Below are positions 20,321-31,801 of a stretch of 64,000 bases of DNA, piece after piece; within the stretch, counting starts at the first letter, position 1, and each line of letters begins with the position of its first letter. The stretch comes from Schizochytrium sp. CCTCC M209059 (Eukaryota > Sar > Bigyra > Thraustochytrida > Thraustochytriidae). The stretch spans positions 337,420-401,419 of the forward strand of contig KN805388.1 in assembly GCA_000818945.1 (NCBI GenBank). Reading direction: 5' to 3'. The notes under the pieces were generated by a model. It did not search any database and was not told the DNA's origin. It was given only the letters and a program-made list of their open reading frames with translations. Position numbers and translations under genes: made by a program.

Positions 20321-21020
20321 TGCAGAGAAATGAAGTGGAGGAGGCGCGCCGGACGGAACCTCACGTTCGAGTGCGGATTCCTGATCGTCTACTTGAGGGA
20401 CGCCCACCGCTCGAAAGTGGTTCAACGGGCTGGGCGAAACGAGTGCGCGAAATGAATGAGTCAGACAGGCAGACAGGCAGGCCGGCAGGCAGGCCTGGGA
20501 CGCAACGATCTATCTAACGGAGCGTTGGCGAACGAGTTCAAGGCAAAGTGCGTCGGTTAGAGCCAGAAAGCAAAAGAAGCGACGATAACGCACCTTGAGT
20601 TTTGCTGCTCCACTTGAGGGGGATTGAAAATGAGTCCCCTCTACTCGCTATGCTCGTCGTCAACAATTTGGATCGAAAAGGGAGCACCAGGCTCCATACA
20701 CACTATGCCGGGGATCCAGCCATCCATGCATGTAGACCCAACCGGGTCAAAACGAGTGCCGGATCTTTGGTCACCAGTCAGTCAGACGGGAACGAGAAGT
20801 TGAAGACGCAGCGAGCCTGGTGCAGCTGACTGCCACTGCTGGCCGCCGAGGAAGATCGCAGTGGACTCGAAATCAAATCAAACGCGAACATGGAATATCA
20901 GCTGCTGACGGCGAGTTGGGGAAATCGCTTGAACGAGAAGGACTCCTTTGTCCGCACGTGTCTTAAGGGACGGCGTGCTTGTCTCGCATTTTGCCAAAGA
21001 AAACTTTCAGCCGTTTGTGT

Positions 21021-21617
21021 CGCATCCAGTTTTACACAAGGAGTCCGGCTTGCTCAGGCCGCATGCTGCATTCTCTCCATGTACGCTCTACACGCCCTGC
21101 TCGTTGGTCACATCCAGTCCTACATCCCGACAAGAAGTCTGCTCGCCGAGGCGGCGCAGCGCATTGGATCCATCTCTGTCATTCCATTCCATTCCATCCC
21201 ATGTTATGTTCGCAGCGCCATGCTCTCTGATCGTTGTTCGCATCCAGTTTTACACAAGGAGTCCGGCTTGCTCAGGCCGCACGCTGCATCCTCTCCATGT
21301 ACGCTCCACACGCGCTGCTCATTGGTCGCATTCAGCCCTACATTCTGACAAGACAGGACGTCTGCTCGCCGAGGCGGCGCAGCGCATTAGATCCATCTCT
21401 GTCATTCCATTCCATTCCATCCCATGTTATGTTCGCAGCGTCATGCTCTCTGATCGTTGTTCGCATCCAGTTTTACACAAGGAGTCCGGCTTGCTCAGGC
21501 CGCACGCTGCATCCTCTCCATGTACGCTCCACACGCGCTGCTCGTTGGTCGCATTCAGCCCTACATTCTGACAAGACAGGACGTCTGCTCGCAGAGGCGG
21601 CGCAGCGTATTGGATCC
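21021..21617. repeat. Tandem satellite, 218-223 bp unit, about 2.7 copies
   Basis: Copies begin with CGCATCCAGTTTTACACAAG at 21021, 21239 and 21462 and contain a TCATTCCATTCCATTCCATC segment and a CTCGCCGAGGCGGCGCAGCGCATT segment. Units 1 and 2 differ by a 5-bp indel (ACAAGAAGTC versus ACAAGACAGGACGTC). The third copy is cut off after the GGCGGCGCAGCG segment. Open frames of more than 200 codons run through the array in two phases because the unit length is not a multiple of three; these are not called as genes. Confidence 0.95.
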
Positions 21618-22179
21618 TTCCATGCATGCATACACATTCTACACGCTCTCTATACTCGCAGCGCCCGCTGCCGCTGCCGCTGCTCTTCAAACGTCCCGCC
21701 TGCTCGCTCCTCCGCGCGGCGGCCTCCGCACGCGCGCTGCTGCTCAAGGCGCCTGCCTCCGGGGCCACTCCGCCGGTCACAGGCGCCTGGTTCCACCCTC
21801 CGCGCTCTTCCAGCCAGCGAGCGCGAAAAGCCTCCGCTGCGGCTCCTCCAGATACGTGCGTGCGTACTATGTACGTAGTACTATGATAGCCTCCGCTGCG
21901 GCGAGCTGGGCCCGCGTCCCAGCCGCGGCGAGTCCCGGCGTGCCCCGGCGTGCGCGGGTCCGGCGCGGCGGGCGGGGGGCAGGCGGGGCGCCGCGGCCGC
22001 AGTCGCAGGCAGGCAGCCAACAAGACAGGCAGGCAAGAAGACAGACAAGAAGACAGACAGCAAGATAGACAATAAGATACGTACTACGTAGACAGACAGA
22101 CAGAGACGCAGACGCAGGCGGCGCAGGCGCAGGCGCAGGCGCAGGCGGCGCGGGTGCGACGCAGGAGAGGCGGCCTGGG

Positions 22180-22250
22180 AAGGCAGGCAGGGAGGGAGGC
22201 AGGGAGAGAGGGAGGCAGGGAGAGAGGGAGGGAGGGAGGCAGGGAGAGAG
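22180..22250. repeat. GGGAGGCAGGGAGAGA minisatellite
   Basis: Four to five imperfect purine-rich units of about 16 bp, 400 bp upstream of the glycerol-3-phosphate dehydrogenase start. G-rich on the + strand and potentially triplex- or quadruplex-forming. Confidence 0.8.
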
Positions 22251-22649
22251 GCCGCCGCTCGCCGCCGCCGAGGACTGCGCAGACGCCGGCCGGGATATGG
22301 CGCAGACGCCGGGATGGCGCGGCTCTGCGTGGCGAGCAGGGCGCGCGGGCGCGAGCACGGCCGCACGTGCTCTCCGCGCGGGAGGCAGCCGCGGCGAGCG
22401 CGGGGCTGCGACGGGTCCGGCTGGGCGGGCCCGGCCGAGGCGAGGCGAGGCGACCCGCGAACCAGGGCCTGCAGGCAGGATACGGCGCGTGGATTCCCGC
22501 CTTGCCTCCCTCCCTCCCTGCAGTGGCGGCTGCGGCGGCTGGGATCGATAGAGCAGAGCAGAGAGCAGACCTGCAGCAGGAGCAGGCAGACCTGCAGCAG
22601 GAGCAGCGGGAGGAGGAGGAGGCGCGCGGAGGCACGGCGGGCGCGCAGG

Positions 22650-22848
22650 ATGGGCGACGACGGCGCCAAGAACGTGCTGCTGGCGATGGCGTTCCTGACG
22701 GCGGGGGCGTCGCTCGGCGCGCTCGCGAGCATCCTCATGACCCAAAAGGCGCGCCGCGAAAAACGCCGCGCAGGACGCGCGTTCACGCCCGAAGACACGA
22801 CGGCCATCGCCTTCCACATCGCAAAGCTCTCGCAGCAGATCGCGCTCG

Positions 22849-22882
<34 letters not shown>

Positions 22883-24533
22883 GCAACAACAACACCATCA
22901 AAAACAACACCAGCAAGAGCCGTCCATGGCCTATCCACTGCAGGATGGCGGCAGCAGTACCGCCAGCGAAGCCGTCAGCAGCGACGAACCGCCCCTCGCT
23001 TCCGCCGAGACAGTCGACGGGACGCAGGCTCAAGTGGCTTCTCCCGTCGACCAAGAGGGATCCAAAAATGAGCTCGCCAGCAATGGCAAGGGAGCCTCCC
23101 AAAAGGCGTCCGCGTCAACGCAAAAGGTCGCCGAGAGCCCCTCCGAGGTAGCCCGCAAACGACGCGGCTTCGTGGAAACCGCCAAGGCCGTTCTGGAACG
23201 CGAGACGGAAATCGACCAGTACCGACGCAATGACGACGTCGACGCCTTTGCCGACGTTCTCAGCGTCTACAGAACCCAATACCAGAACTGGCGCAAGGGC
23301 AAGCACAGAGGCGCCACCACGACCCACGAACGCATGCTTACCAAGGGACTCACGCGACACCTCTCCCACGTCGACCCTGCCGATATCGACACGCCCGAGC
23401 TGTCCCGCTCCTCCTCCAAGGACAGCCTCACCACCCATCTCTGGCAGCAGCTCAACCTCGGACCCTCAAACGCCTCACAAAAGCCTGTCAAAATTACCGT
23501 CGTTGGCGGCGGCGCCTACGGAACAGCCATGGCCGCCGCAGCAGCCCGCAACGGCCACAACGTTATCATTTATGTTCGGCGCCGCGAGCTTGCGCGCGAA
23601 ATCAAACTCACGCGCCGCAACGACCAATACCTTCCGGGCCACGAGCTTCCCGGAAACGTGTCTGCAACCGTCGACCTCAAGGAGGCCCTCCTTAACACGG
23701 AGCTCATCATCCACGCCCTTCCCGCACAGCGCTCACCGGACTGGATCCGCGAGCACCGCGACCTCATCCCTCCCAATGTTCTCTACTGCTCCACGGCCAA
23801 GGGCCTTCACCTTGCCACGCAGAGTCTGCTGTCCACGGCCATGCTCGAGGCCTTTGGCCGCCCACAGCCCTTTGCCGTCTTGTCGGGGCCCTCGTTTGCC
23901 AAGGAAATCGTCGCCAAGCAGCCCACCTCGGTCGTTGTTGCCGCCAAGCAACTCGCCGACGCCGTCAAGATCCAGCGTCTCATGTCCTCTACCACCTTTC
24001 GCATCTACGCCTCCCAGGACACCGTTGGCGTCGAGCTCGGAGGCGCGCTCAAGAACCCTCTCGCCATCGGCGCTGGCCTCATCGAGGGTCTGGGATTCGG
24101 CATCAATACAATGTCGGCGTATGTGACGCGCTCCAGTGCCGAGCTCACATCGCTCGCCATCGCCATGGGTGGCAAGCCGGAAACCATTGCCGGTCTCTCG
24201 GGCATTGGCGATCTCATGCTCACCGCCTTTGGCGACCTCAGTCGTAACCGTTCGTGCGGCGTCCGCCTCGTCAAGGGCGAGTCTCTCGAGGAAATCCTTG
24301 CGTCGACCACTGTTGAAGGTGTGCCCACCGCAAAGGTTGCCGTTGCTTTCACAGAGAGCTGCAACCTCCACCTTCCCATTTTCCGCACTGTCAACAACAT
24401 CCTTTCGGGCAAACTTAAACCCGAGGACTTTGTTGTCACTGCCATGATGACGCGTCCCCTCTCCACGGAGACTCACGTTTCTCCTCTCAGTGAGGTCGAG
24501 AGCTCTCATCTTGGCAAGCAGTGCATTCTCTGA
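22650..24533 (+). CDS. NAD-dependent glycerol-3-phosphate dehydrogenase with N-terminal membrane anchor
   Basis: 627 residues from ATG 22650. Residues about 280-620 are a complete GpsA/GPD1-type enzyme: Rossmann GGGAYGTAMA beginning at G286, CSTAKGL, SGPSFAKEI, and the catalytic lysine K468 in GGALKNPLAIGAG, followed by the C-terminal GLSGIGDLMLTAFGDLSRNR helices. It interconverts dihydroxyacetone phosphate and glycerol 3-phosphate, the backbone of glycerolipids. The first 280 residues are an unusual extension: a hydrophobic helix at about 8-30 (VLLAMAFLTAGASLGALAS), a basic flank, polyglutamine near 67-82 (16 Gln), then a Ser-rich linker and a conserved-looking helical segment. Plain soluble GPDs are about 340 residues. 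The helix followed by Lys/Arg suggests a tail-out signal anchor on ER, mitochondrial or another organelle membrane. Confidence 0.93.
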
Positions 24534-25128
24534 GTTCTCGCATCTCCTCTGCTCGAGCTTCAGCTTACATGAAGTCCATTTCTGCAACTGTCCCCCACCA
24601 CACTACGAAAAAGGGATGTCGAAAAGTAAAAACTAGAATTTGAAGCAACACCTACATCGGTCTGCGTCGAGCACTTGTTGTCATCGTCTCTGAGTGAAGC
24701 ACTGTCAAAACGAGCGCGCTTACTGTTCAACGTGATTTTTTCCACCTTTCATTCTTCATTTCTCTTTTCTTTTCCTGAGTGCCATCTTTAAAGCGAGTTG
24801 TGTTTGGGGGGAAAGGGAACGCGTGGCGCTCATCCATGCTCTTCTTTATTGGCAATATCGGACGCTCAGCTTGCGTGTGCTCATCATAAGCGACCTTTTT
24901 TGTTTGTTTGCAGTACTTACACGATTTACACCTGTTCCGAAAAGTGCTTCGTGAAATCACAAAAATGTACAAAGTAGCTCTTTGGGAAAGAAAAAAAAAT
25001 TATCTCGTGCATACCTATGCTTGCCAATGCTTGCCTATGCTTGCCTATGCTTGCATGGGCTTGCCAGTGCTTGCCAGTGCTTGCCAATGCTTGCCAATCC
25101 GTGCCAATGCTTACCAGGTGAAGCGTGA
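24534..25128. other. Convergent intergenic region
   Basis: 595 bp holding the 3' ends of the dehydrogenase (+) and HisA (-). It is AT-richer than the genes and contains a run of A and G near 24985-25010, followed by a 10-bp tandem repeat. No gene recognised. Confidence 0.6.
25017..25118. repeat. 10-bp tandem repeat (CTTGCCAATG-like)
   Basis: About ten imperfect units of CTTGCCAATG, CTTGCCTATG and CTTGCCAGTG just beyond the HisA stop codon (minus strand ends at 25129). The short unit and imperfection indicate an older minisatellite. It would lie in the HisA 3' UTR. Confidence 0.9.
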
Positions 25129-26061
25129 TCAGTGATCAGAGGCAGACGCTAGCTTGAGCGCTGTACGAAAGGCAGCATTCGCGGTGACGGCAGCCCGATC
25201 TGCCTCCAGCGCCGTGCGCGCTGTCATACAGCGAAGGCGCTCCTTGGGGTTCGAAATGCTAGACAGCTCGACGTCATCACCGTGCAGATTGGCATAGTGC
25301 CACTTCACAACCGTGTCATACGAGAGCGAGCCGCCAAAGATATCCAGAGCGCTGCCAATCGTGAGGTCCACGCGGCCACGGCCCAAAAGTTTCACCAGCT
25401 CCAAATCCTCGATACTCCGGGCTCCGCCCGCATAAGTGACCGGGATCGGCGACCATCGCCCGAGCATTTCCACGAGCTCGCCAATGATGCCCACTCGCAG
25501 TCCCTCAACGTCGACGCCATGCACGAGAAACTCGGAGCAGTGTTGTGCAAGGGTCTCGAGGTTCTCCTGGGTAATTTCGTAGTCGGTAAACTTTTGCCAG
25601 CGGTCCGTCACAACAAAGTAACGCGGCGCCTCCCCTTCGTTGCTGCGACGCCTGCAGCTCAAGTCGAGCACGAGACGCTCCTTGCCAACAGCACTTTCCA
25701 ACTCATGCAGCTTATCAAAGTCAATCGTGCCATCACGGAACACGTACGAGGTCACAATCACATGCGAGGCCCCTGCATCGAGGTACTTTTGAGCATTCTC
25801 GGGCGTCACGCCGCCGCCCACGTGCATCCCTTCTGGAAAGGCGCCGAGCGCCTCGAGGGCGGCCTCCTCATTGCCCTTGCCGAGCATAATCACATGACCG
25901 CCTTGGAGGCCATCCTCTTGATACAGCGCCGCAAAGTTTCCTGCGGATTTATCCGACGTAAAGTTTGTCTCCGGCGTCTTGCCCGCGTCGTCGGTCAGGG
26001 TCCCGCCCACAATCTGCTTCACGCAGCCCTCGTGCAAGTCGATGCAGGGTCGAAACTTCAT
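25129..26061 (-). CDS. HIS6: ProFAR isomerase (HisA/HIS6), histidine biosynthesis
   Basis: 310 residues from ATG 26061 to TGA 25129. It is a single TIM-barrel enzyme: D8 in RPCIDLHEG and D133 in LVLDLSCR are positioned as the catalytic aspartates, VGGGVTPENAQ (81-91) and YAGGARSIEDL are the phosphate-binding glycine loops, and HGVDVEGLRVG (181-191) is the eukaryotic-type insertion motif. It converts ProFAR to PRFAR by Amadori rearrangement, the fourth step of histidine synthesis, in the cytosol or plastid; no transit peptide is evident. Length matches fungal HIS6 rather than the about 245-residue bacterial HisA. The organism is therefore probably a histidine prototroph. The upstream neighbour (the CH-SAM-actin gene) is in the same orientation but 0.4 kb away. 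Confidence 0.95.
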   Translation of the reverse strand: MKFRPCIDLHEGCVKQIVGGTLTDDAGKTPETNFTSDKSAGNFAALYQEDGLQGGHVIMLGKGNEEAALEALGAFPEGMHVGGGVTPENAQKYLDAGASHVIVTSYVFRDGTIDFDKLHELESAVGKERLVLDLSCRRRSNEGEAPRYFVVTDRWQKFTDYEITQENLETLAQHCSEFLVHGVDVEGLRVGIIGELVEMLGRWSPIPVTYAGGARSIEDLELVKLLGRGRVDLTIGSALDIFGGSLSYDTVVKWHYANLHGDDVELSSISNPKERLRCMTARTALEADRAAVTANAAFRTALKLASASDH

Positions 26062-26270
26062 CTTTCTCTGCTGCCTTTGCGTCTGCTCGCGACGCGCGGT
26101 CTTCCGGGCTCCACGAGTTGTTCGCCACTTTGGCGCCTCTCCCGTTCGCCTCGCTCCTGTGTGTCTCTCTCTCTCTCTCTTTCACGCGCGCGCGCTCACG
26201 CTCGCGCAAGTTGTTTTCGTCCTGCTGAATGGCCGCCGAGGCTTTTCATTCTTAGTGCTCGTGGTGATGC

Positions 26271-26274
<4 letters not shown>

Positions 26275-26301
<27 letters not shown>
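26275..26301. repeat. (GA)n dinucleotide run
   Basis: About 13 GA units between HisA and the CH-SAM-actin gene, with a CT-rich run on its left (26165-26185). Together they form a short inverted CT/GA pair upstream of the HisA start. Confidence 0.85.
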
Positions 26302-26307
<6 letters not shown>

Positions 26308-26459
26308 CAGAAAAAAAACAAAAAAACAAACAGCCATCCATCATCAAGAGTGTCGGATCAGATCAGAAGAAAAGGACATGGAGCCACAGGAACATCACAC
26401 AAGTCTACGACGCGGTACATATTCATCACGCGAGTCACAAATCTGATTACAAGACATTT

Positions 26460-29273
26460 TCAAATTGCCATGGCGAAGAACTCTTCGCCATCGTCGTCAT
26501 CGTCGTCATCGTCATCGTTGGGACCGTCATCCTCGGAAGTCTCTGAAAAAAGCTGGCGATTGGCAATGGCGCTCGATTGTGCAGCACTCTGCTTTACGCC
26601 GACAGCCGGTTGCTGTGCTTTTTGACCGCGTCCAGAACGCAAAGAGCCAGGCACGCCATCGCGATGACCACGCTCGGTCTTGGCGAAAGACACGTATGGT
26701 TCCAATTGGCCAAGGAGCTCGTCGGGGAGCGAGAGCAAGATTTCTTCCACATGAAGCCTCTTGCGCGGTGGTTGGCGCGAATACCGGTCGTACAAGTGCA
26801 TCTTGACGTCGAGGACATACACTTCGGGACACTTTTGCTCGTCCAGAAAAACGGCCACGTCATTGATCATACTCTTGAGTGAGCGAGGAGACAGATTCTC
26901 TGTCACGTCCATGCTGTCCTCCTCGTCAACCGCCCCAGACGATGAGAGACCCGGTGTCAGTGTATCTGGTTGCGCCATTGACGACGAAGCGAGTGCAGAG
27001 GAGGAAGAGGAGGCAGATGATGATGATGTACCGGCGCCGCTCTCCGACAAAACGGTGAGGAGATCGCGCAGTGAATTTACAGCGCGATTTGCCTTGTACA
27101 ACGCAGTGTCTGGACTGTAAAGAGGAAAAGGACCAAGACCTTCTGCCACAGACGTCTCGGTAAACACCTTGTCGCCTTTCTCCAAAAAGGTTTCTCGCGC
27201 AATCCAGCGCGACTGAAACTCGTGCTGCAAGGCCAACATGCTGCCACCTTGCCATGCAGTGAACAGAGGATTTGCAAGCACGTCATCAAGATCCTCGTCC
27301 GATGTGAGCATAACACGGGGCGGCTTCCGGGATTGCACAGCGTACAATTCATTGAGCTCCTTTTGCAATCGGCCCGCCAAACCCGGAAGGTTCGCCATCC
27401 CGCCGCAAATGAGCACCGTCTCTGATGCTGTCGCCGTCACCGACTCGGTGCATCTCTCGAGGGCCGCCTTGATAATGTGTTGCAAACTTCCGCCTTTATA
27501 GAACTGGTCGCGGCGCACGAGATCTGGTGAAAAAAGCGCCTCGGGGACATGCGCACGTGCCTCGCCCACATTCAAAAAGGGAGCGCCACGGCTGACCCTG
27601 GGCAAGTAGTCTCCCAGATAGGCTGGCAGACTCTCAGGGGAAACGCAAAACTCCTCGTACGAGTTCGCAATTACGCATACGCGATCCTTGACCTCGCGAG
27701 CCATCTCCTGTTCGAGAAAGTGCCGCGTTGACGAGAACTGCGCCGGATTCTGAGCCTCAAATATAGATTTGAAGTCGTAGCCGTCTTGCGTCAGCGATTG
27801 CATCATCAGTTCCGTCAGCTGCAAGCCTCCAATGGGCGAGTTGACCACGGCATCCTTGACGAGTCTATTGTTGTAGACGACACTTGCCGTCGAGCGCGAC
27901 TCGCCCAAATCCAAAACGACGCAGCTCTTCAGACCCGCCTTGTAAGCAACGAGTGGGGCTGCCGGCGAAAAGTAAATGGCTGGAGCATTGAATTTCGTCG
28001 TCAACATTTGCGCCATGCGCTGGCGCTCGGGGCCACTCCATCGCCGACAGGGTTCGATGACCAACACGGGGTGCTGCTCTGACTTGGCTTGCAATACATC
28101 CCGGTACATGTGTTCCAAGAGCATTTCCATGTCGTCCCACTCGACGATTTGGGGGTCGACGATCGAGTCGATCCCGCGGTGAATCGCCCGTCGGATCATA
28201 AAGGTCCCTTCCTCCGTACCTAGACCTGACATCTGGCGCGCACGGTCCCCTGCTCCAGGACCGTACGTTGCTTGGCACTGATCGAAAACGTTCCGTCCCG
28301 AACACACGGCACGCGGCGCCCGGGAACGTGATTTTGGCGCGGCCCTTCCCGGCGCGGGGAACGAATACTTGCCCACGACGCACGGGAGCATCACGGGCGC
28401 CTTGCTAAACACATAGCCGCACTTGAGCGAGTCCCAACCGATATCGATCACAATAGGCGCCTCAAATGGCATCAGCGACCGGACAAGATCCTCGGTGAGA
28501 CCAACAAGATGCTGCACCGCGCGTCTCGTCTCCACGGGCCGCGAAGCAGAAAGCTCGTTTCGACTCACTTGAGAACGTACCTCGTGCAGCAATGCCCAGA
28601 TGGCCCTCGCGTCCTCCAAGTCCATTGTCACGTTGGCGCGAGCACGACATTGTGCCCATGCCATCTCTTTGTTAAGAAGCTCGCGGCGGTCCATCGCGTG
28701 CAAGCCTCGCGTTCCCAAGGCGCCCATGTTCGGTGCCGCTGCGACGCCGCCTCGCGGTGAACCTGCCATACGGCGAAGAATGGTGCGCTCCGGCGAACCG
28801 GGAGGAGACGTGCCCTGCATTCTACCATGACCACCTGCCGAGCTCGGCGAGTTGGTCTCGGATACGGCGGCAGGGCCTCGAGCCTTGAGCTGCCGAATGG
28901 CGCTTGCGAGTTTACGCAGATGACCCTTTTTCTGGATCCCCACGTCACGGAGATCCGTCTCTGACATGAGTGTGAGGGTTGCCAGCTCATCCCAGCCTTC
29001 CTCGATGAATGCGTCATAGTACATGGACATGCCCTGCACCGCGAGCCAGGCTTCTACCGTTTCTGGAGGCGGAGCGACACTGTTCTTGCTACTGCTGTTG
29101 GCACTGCTGCTGGCAGTGTTACTGCCGCTGACATTGTTGCTGCCGCCCGTAGCATACGTTCCCGCAGTCAATGAAGCTGGATCAAAACTGGCCGTCTCGT
29201 GACCGATTATTCCGGACGGTGATAGTGTAGGCTCGGATCCGTGCCCACTTGCGCTGCCACCTGCGCCTCGAAA

Positions 29274-29324
<51 letters not shown>

Positions 29325-30917
29325 ATGCTGTTGTTGATGGCGAGAATGAAGAACGAGGTTGTTTTTGATGCTGCGCTTGCGGTTCTCGAAACTAGCCTTT
29401 TCCGGCGCGCCATCTGCGTCCGCCGCAGAGCCCGCCGACTCATTTCCGGCAGACTCTGCGGCATACATGTGATAGACGGTCGCACTATCAAGTTTTGACA
29501 TCTCAGCCGAGGCCATGAGCACTGCGTCCTCGTCTTCTGTCAAGGCCACATTCTCTAGCTTGCGCCAGTGGACCTCTGGAGACGATTGGAGAAATTTACG
29601 CGCGTATTCTGCCACAGCGCGTAATGACAGTACCACCTTGGGGATATTTTGCTGATTGTGCAGATCTCCGACCTCAAAGAGGAGCGAATCAGGAATGCTC
29701 ATGGCATCGTGGCACGCGCGAATGAACTTTTTGATATTCTCACGTTCACTCAGCGGCACCTTGTACGAGGCTTCACTCGAGAAATCAGAGGTAAAGCTCG
29801 GAATGCATCCCGGTAAAATTGCGTTGGCAACACGACAGAGAATGACGCCTGACTTGAGCGCTTCAAACAGGGTCGAGGTGTCGGTGGCGTCGACAGGGCC
29901 GCCCTCTGAAAATATTGACGCACGTAGCACGCGATCGAGCCAGGCGCCCGTCTCTGCCTTGATGCGGAGGAACGTCTTGCCAAGATTCTCCAAGTCCTCT
30001 CGCGTCTGTGCGCCGGGAGGGGTCAGATCTACGTCATGGTCGGTCTGCGGAGAGGGCGCCTGCGCGTTTGCAGGCAAAGCGTGCGCGCTCGAGTATCGTA
30101 CATTAAAGTCGTTGTCCTCCCCGAACTCGTCGTCGTAGTAATCATCGTCTCCAAAGTCATTGCTGCCAATCCGATTCCGACGTTTGGGTTTGGGTTGCTT
30201 GTGACCGAACGAAGACTCGATTTGACGCGACCACGCATCCAGGACGGAGGCATGGCTCACTTCAACATCGTCATCATCGCCGTCACCGCTCATCGAGGTT
30301 CCCCCCCCGGCAATCTTCCTCTCGTGCATTTGACTTGATGGACTCGCAACAAGCGCATCCTCCTCGTCTCCGTCCGCGCGTTTCGCAGCAGAAGCGCTCG
30401 TGCTCTCTGCGTCGTCGTCTTCTTCGCTCACGCGAGAGAACTGCCCACTTGCGCTTTCTGCATGGTCATCGTCACCATGACCATAATCATCATCATCATC
30501 GTCGTCGTCGTCGTCGTCGTTGTCGTTTTCATGGTCACTGAGGTTGAATTTCGGTGGAAGTCTCTGCTGATCCACGCGGAGACCGGAAGGTTTAGCCTGA
30601 GCCTTCTTTGCTGTTCGCGCGCGAATTTGGTCTCCGAGAGAATCAGAGCTTTCCTTGGGCGCGAGTTTGGCGAGACTTACAGGCGTACGCGCGTCCTCCT
30701 CCTCGTCCTCGTCGTCGTCCTCGTCGTCGTCCTCATCCTCGTCCTCGTCGTCGTCCTCGTCACCATCCTCTGCGTCCTCGCTGCTCGACGCGGAGGCGGC
30801 CTCGTCGACGTTGCTGTTGCTCTTGTCGCCGTCCTCGTTCTCGTCGTCCTCGAGCTTGAACCCTCTCGTGGACCCTAGCGTCTTGCGCAGCTGCGTGCGC
30901 AGGATATCCGCGTCCAT
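26460..30917 (-). CDS. CH-SAM-actin fusion protein
   Basis: 1485 residues from ATG 30917; upstream the frame is open only from a GTG. Residues 20-300 are acidic and disordered (long Asp/Glu runs). About 322-445 is a calponin-homology domain: LKSGVILCRVANAILPG, the ENIKKFIRAC helix, LLFEVGDLHNQQNIPKVVLSL. Then polyQ (about 533-548) and a SAM domain (about 619-680: VEAWLAVQGMSMYYDAFIEEG, LRDVGIQKKGHLRKL). About 820-1260 is an actin-like fold: phosphate loops VIDIGWDSLKCGY and VVLDLGESRSTASVVYNNR, and the adenosine motif LICGGMANLPGLAGRLQKEL. A conserved-looking C-terminal segment, PRSLKSMINDVAVFLDEQ through LLGQLEPY, follows, then acid. CH binds F-actin, SAM self-associates, and actin folds bind ATP. 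Whether this Arp polymerises is unknown; it has diverged far from conventional actin. Confidence 0.85.
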
Positions 30918-31340
30918 CTCCGCGCGCCGCTGCCGCCCCCGCCGCCGCCCGCGCCGCCGCCCGGGAAACCGTCGCGCCCCGACGGCGCCGCCGCGGCCGA
31001 GCGAGACTCTCTGCTCCGCCTCCACGCGCCGCTGCTGCCGCCGCTGCTGCCGTTTCCACGCCGCCGCCGCCGCTCTGCGTCGCGAGGCCGCGTCCCGCCT
31101 CCTGCCCCGCGCCCTTGCGCCCTTGCGCCCTTGCGCCCTTGCGCCGTCCGCGCTGTCTCGGGTGCCGCCTGTGCTTGCTGCGCTGCCTCTCCGGACAGCA
31201 GAGAGCACAGCAGCAGCACAGCAGCAGAGCAGAGTAGCAGAGCAGAGCAGAGCACAGCAGAGCGAGCGGCCGCCGAATGCAGGCAGCCGCGAGCAGCCGC
31301 GAGCTAGCTAGCGAGCGAGCGAGCTGGCCAGCTTCGGGTC

Positions 31341-31359
31341 GCTGCTGCTGCTGCTGCTG

Positions 31360-31399
<40 letters not shown>
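31341..31399. repeat. CTG/CAG triplet tract
   Basis: GCTGCTGCTG run interrupted by GTG and TTG, 400-500 bp upstream of the CH-SAM-actin start. A further GCAGA tract lies at 31195-31262. Both are probably in that gene's promoter or leader. Triplet runs also encode the polyQ inside the gene. Confidence 0.9.
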
Positions 31400-31801
31400 T
31401 CGGCGGAGAGGAGGAGGAGGAGGAGCCAGGCTCGCCCCGCGCTGTCCACAGCGAGCACACACAGTGGAGGAGGGCAAACGAACAGGTGCCGGGCAGAGGA
31501 GGAGGAGGAGGAAGAGAGGGCGTCGGGAACGAAGACGAGGGGGAAAGTGGCATGCGGTGAGATGGCAAGAAAGGTCTGGTCTGGTCTGGTCTGGATCGGA
31601 ATAGATTGAATTGAATTGACTAATGATTTCTCTTTGCTGTAGTAAGTAGGTGGACCGCGAGTGCCTGGCTGCGCGACTGTGAACACGTGAGCGAGACCCG
31701 CCTCGCGATCGAACGAAGTCATCGTTACCAGCGACATCTACATTCATTCACGTCGCGATCCGGGCCCATGCAAATCAAAGACGAGAACCTGGAACGCAGT
31801 C

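Larger units (their letters stand above)
18202..22649. other. 4.4-kb gene-free region rich in simple repeats
   Basis: Lies between the divergent PAH-like and glycerol-3-phosphate dehydrogenase genes. It holds a TGTC tract, a GAAGT tract, a 220-bp satellite and GGGAGGCA repeats, listed separately. Open frames on both strands translate to Arg/Ala/Pro- or Ser-rich low-complexity peptides, as expected in GC-rich repeats. I see no conserved protein, tRNA or rRNA in it. The two ends must hold the promoters of the flanking genes. Confidence 0.6.

Noticed and set aside
20948..21878. Two frames of about 200 codons through the satellite
   Set aside because: They follow the tandem unit, which is not a multiple of three, and match nothing known.
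25017..25118. CRISPR-like array
   Set aside because: Unit is 10 bp with no unique spacers and the host is eukaryotic.
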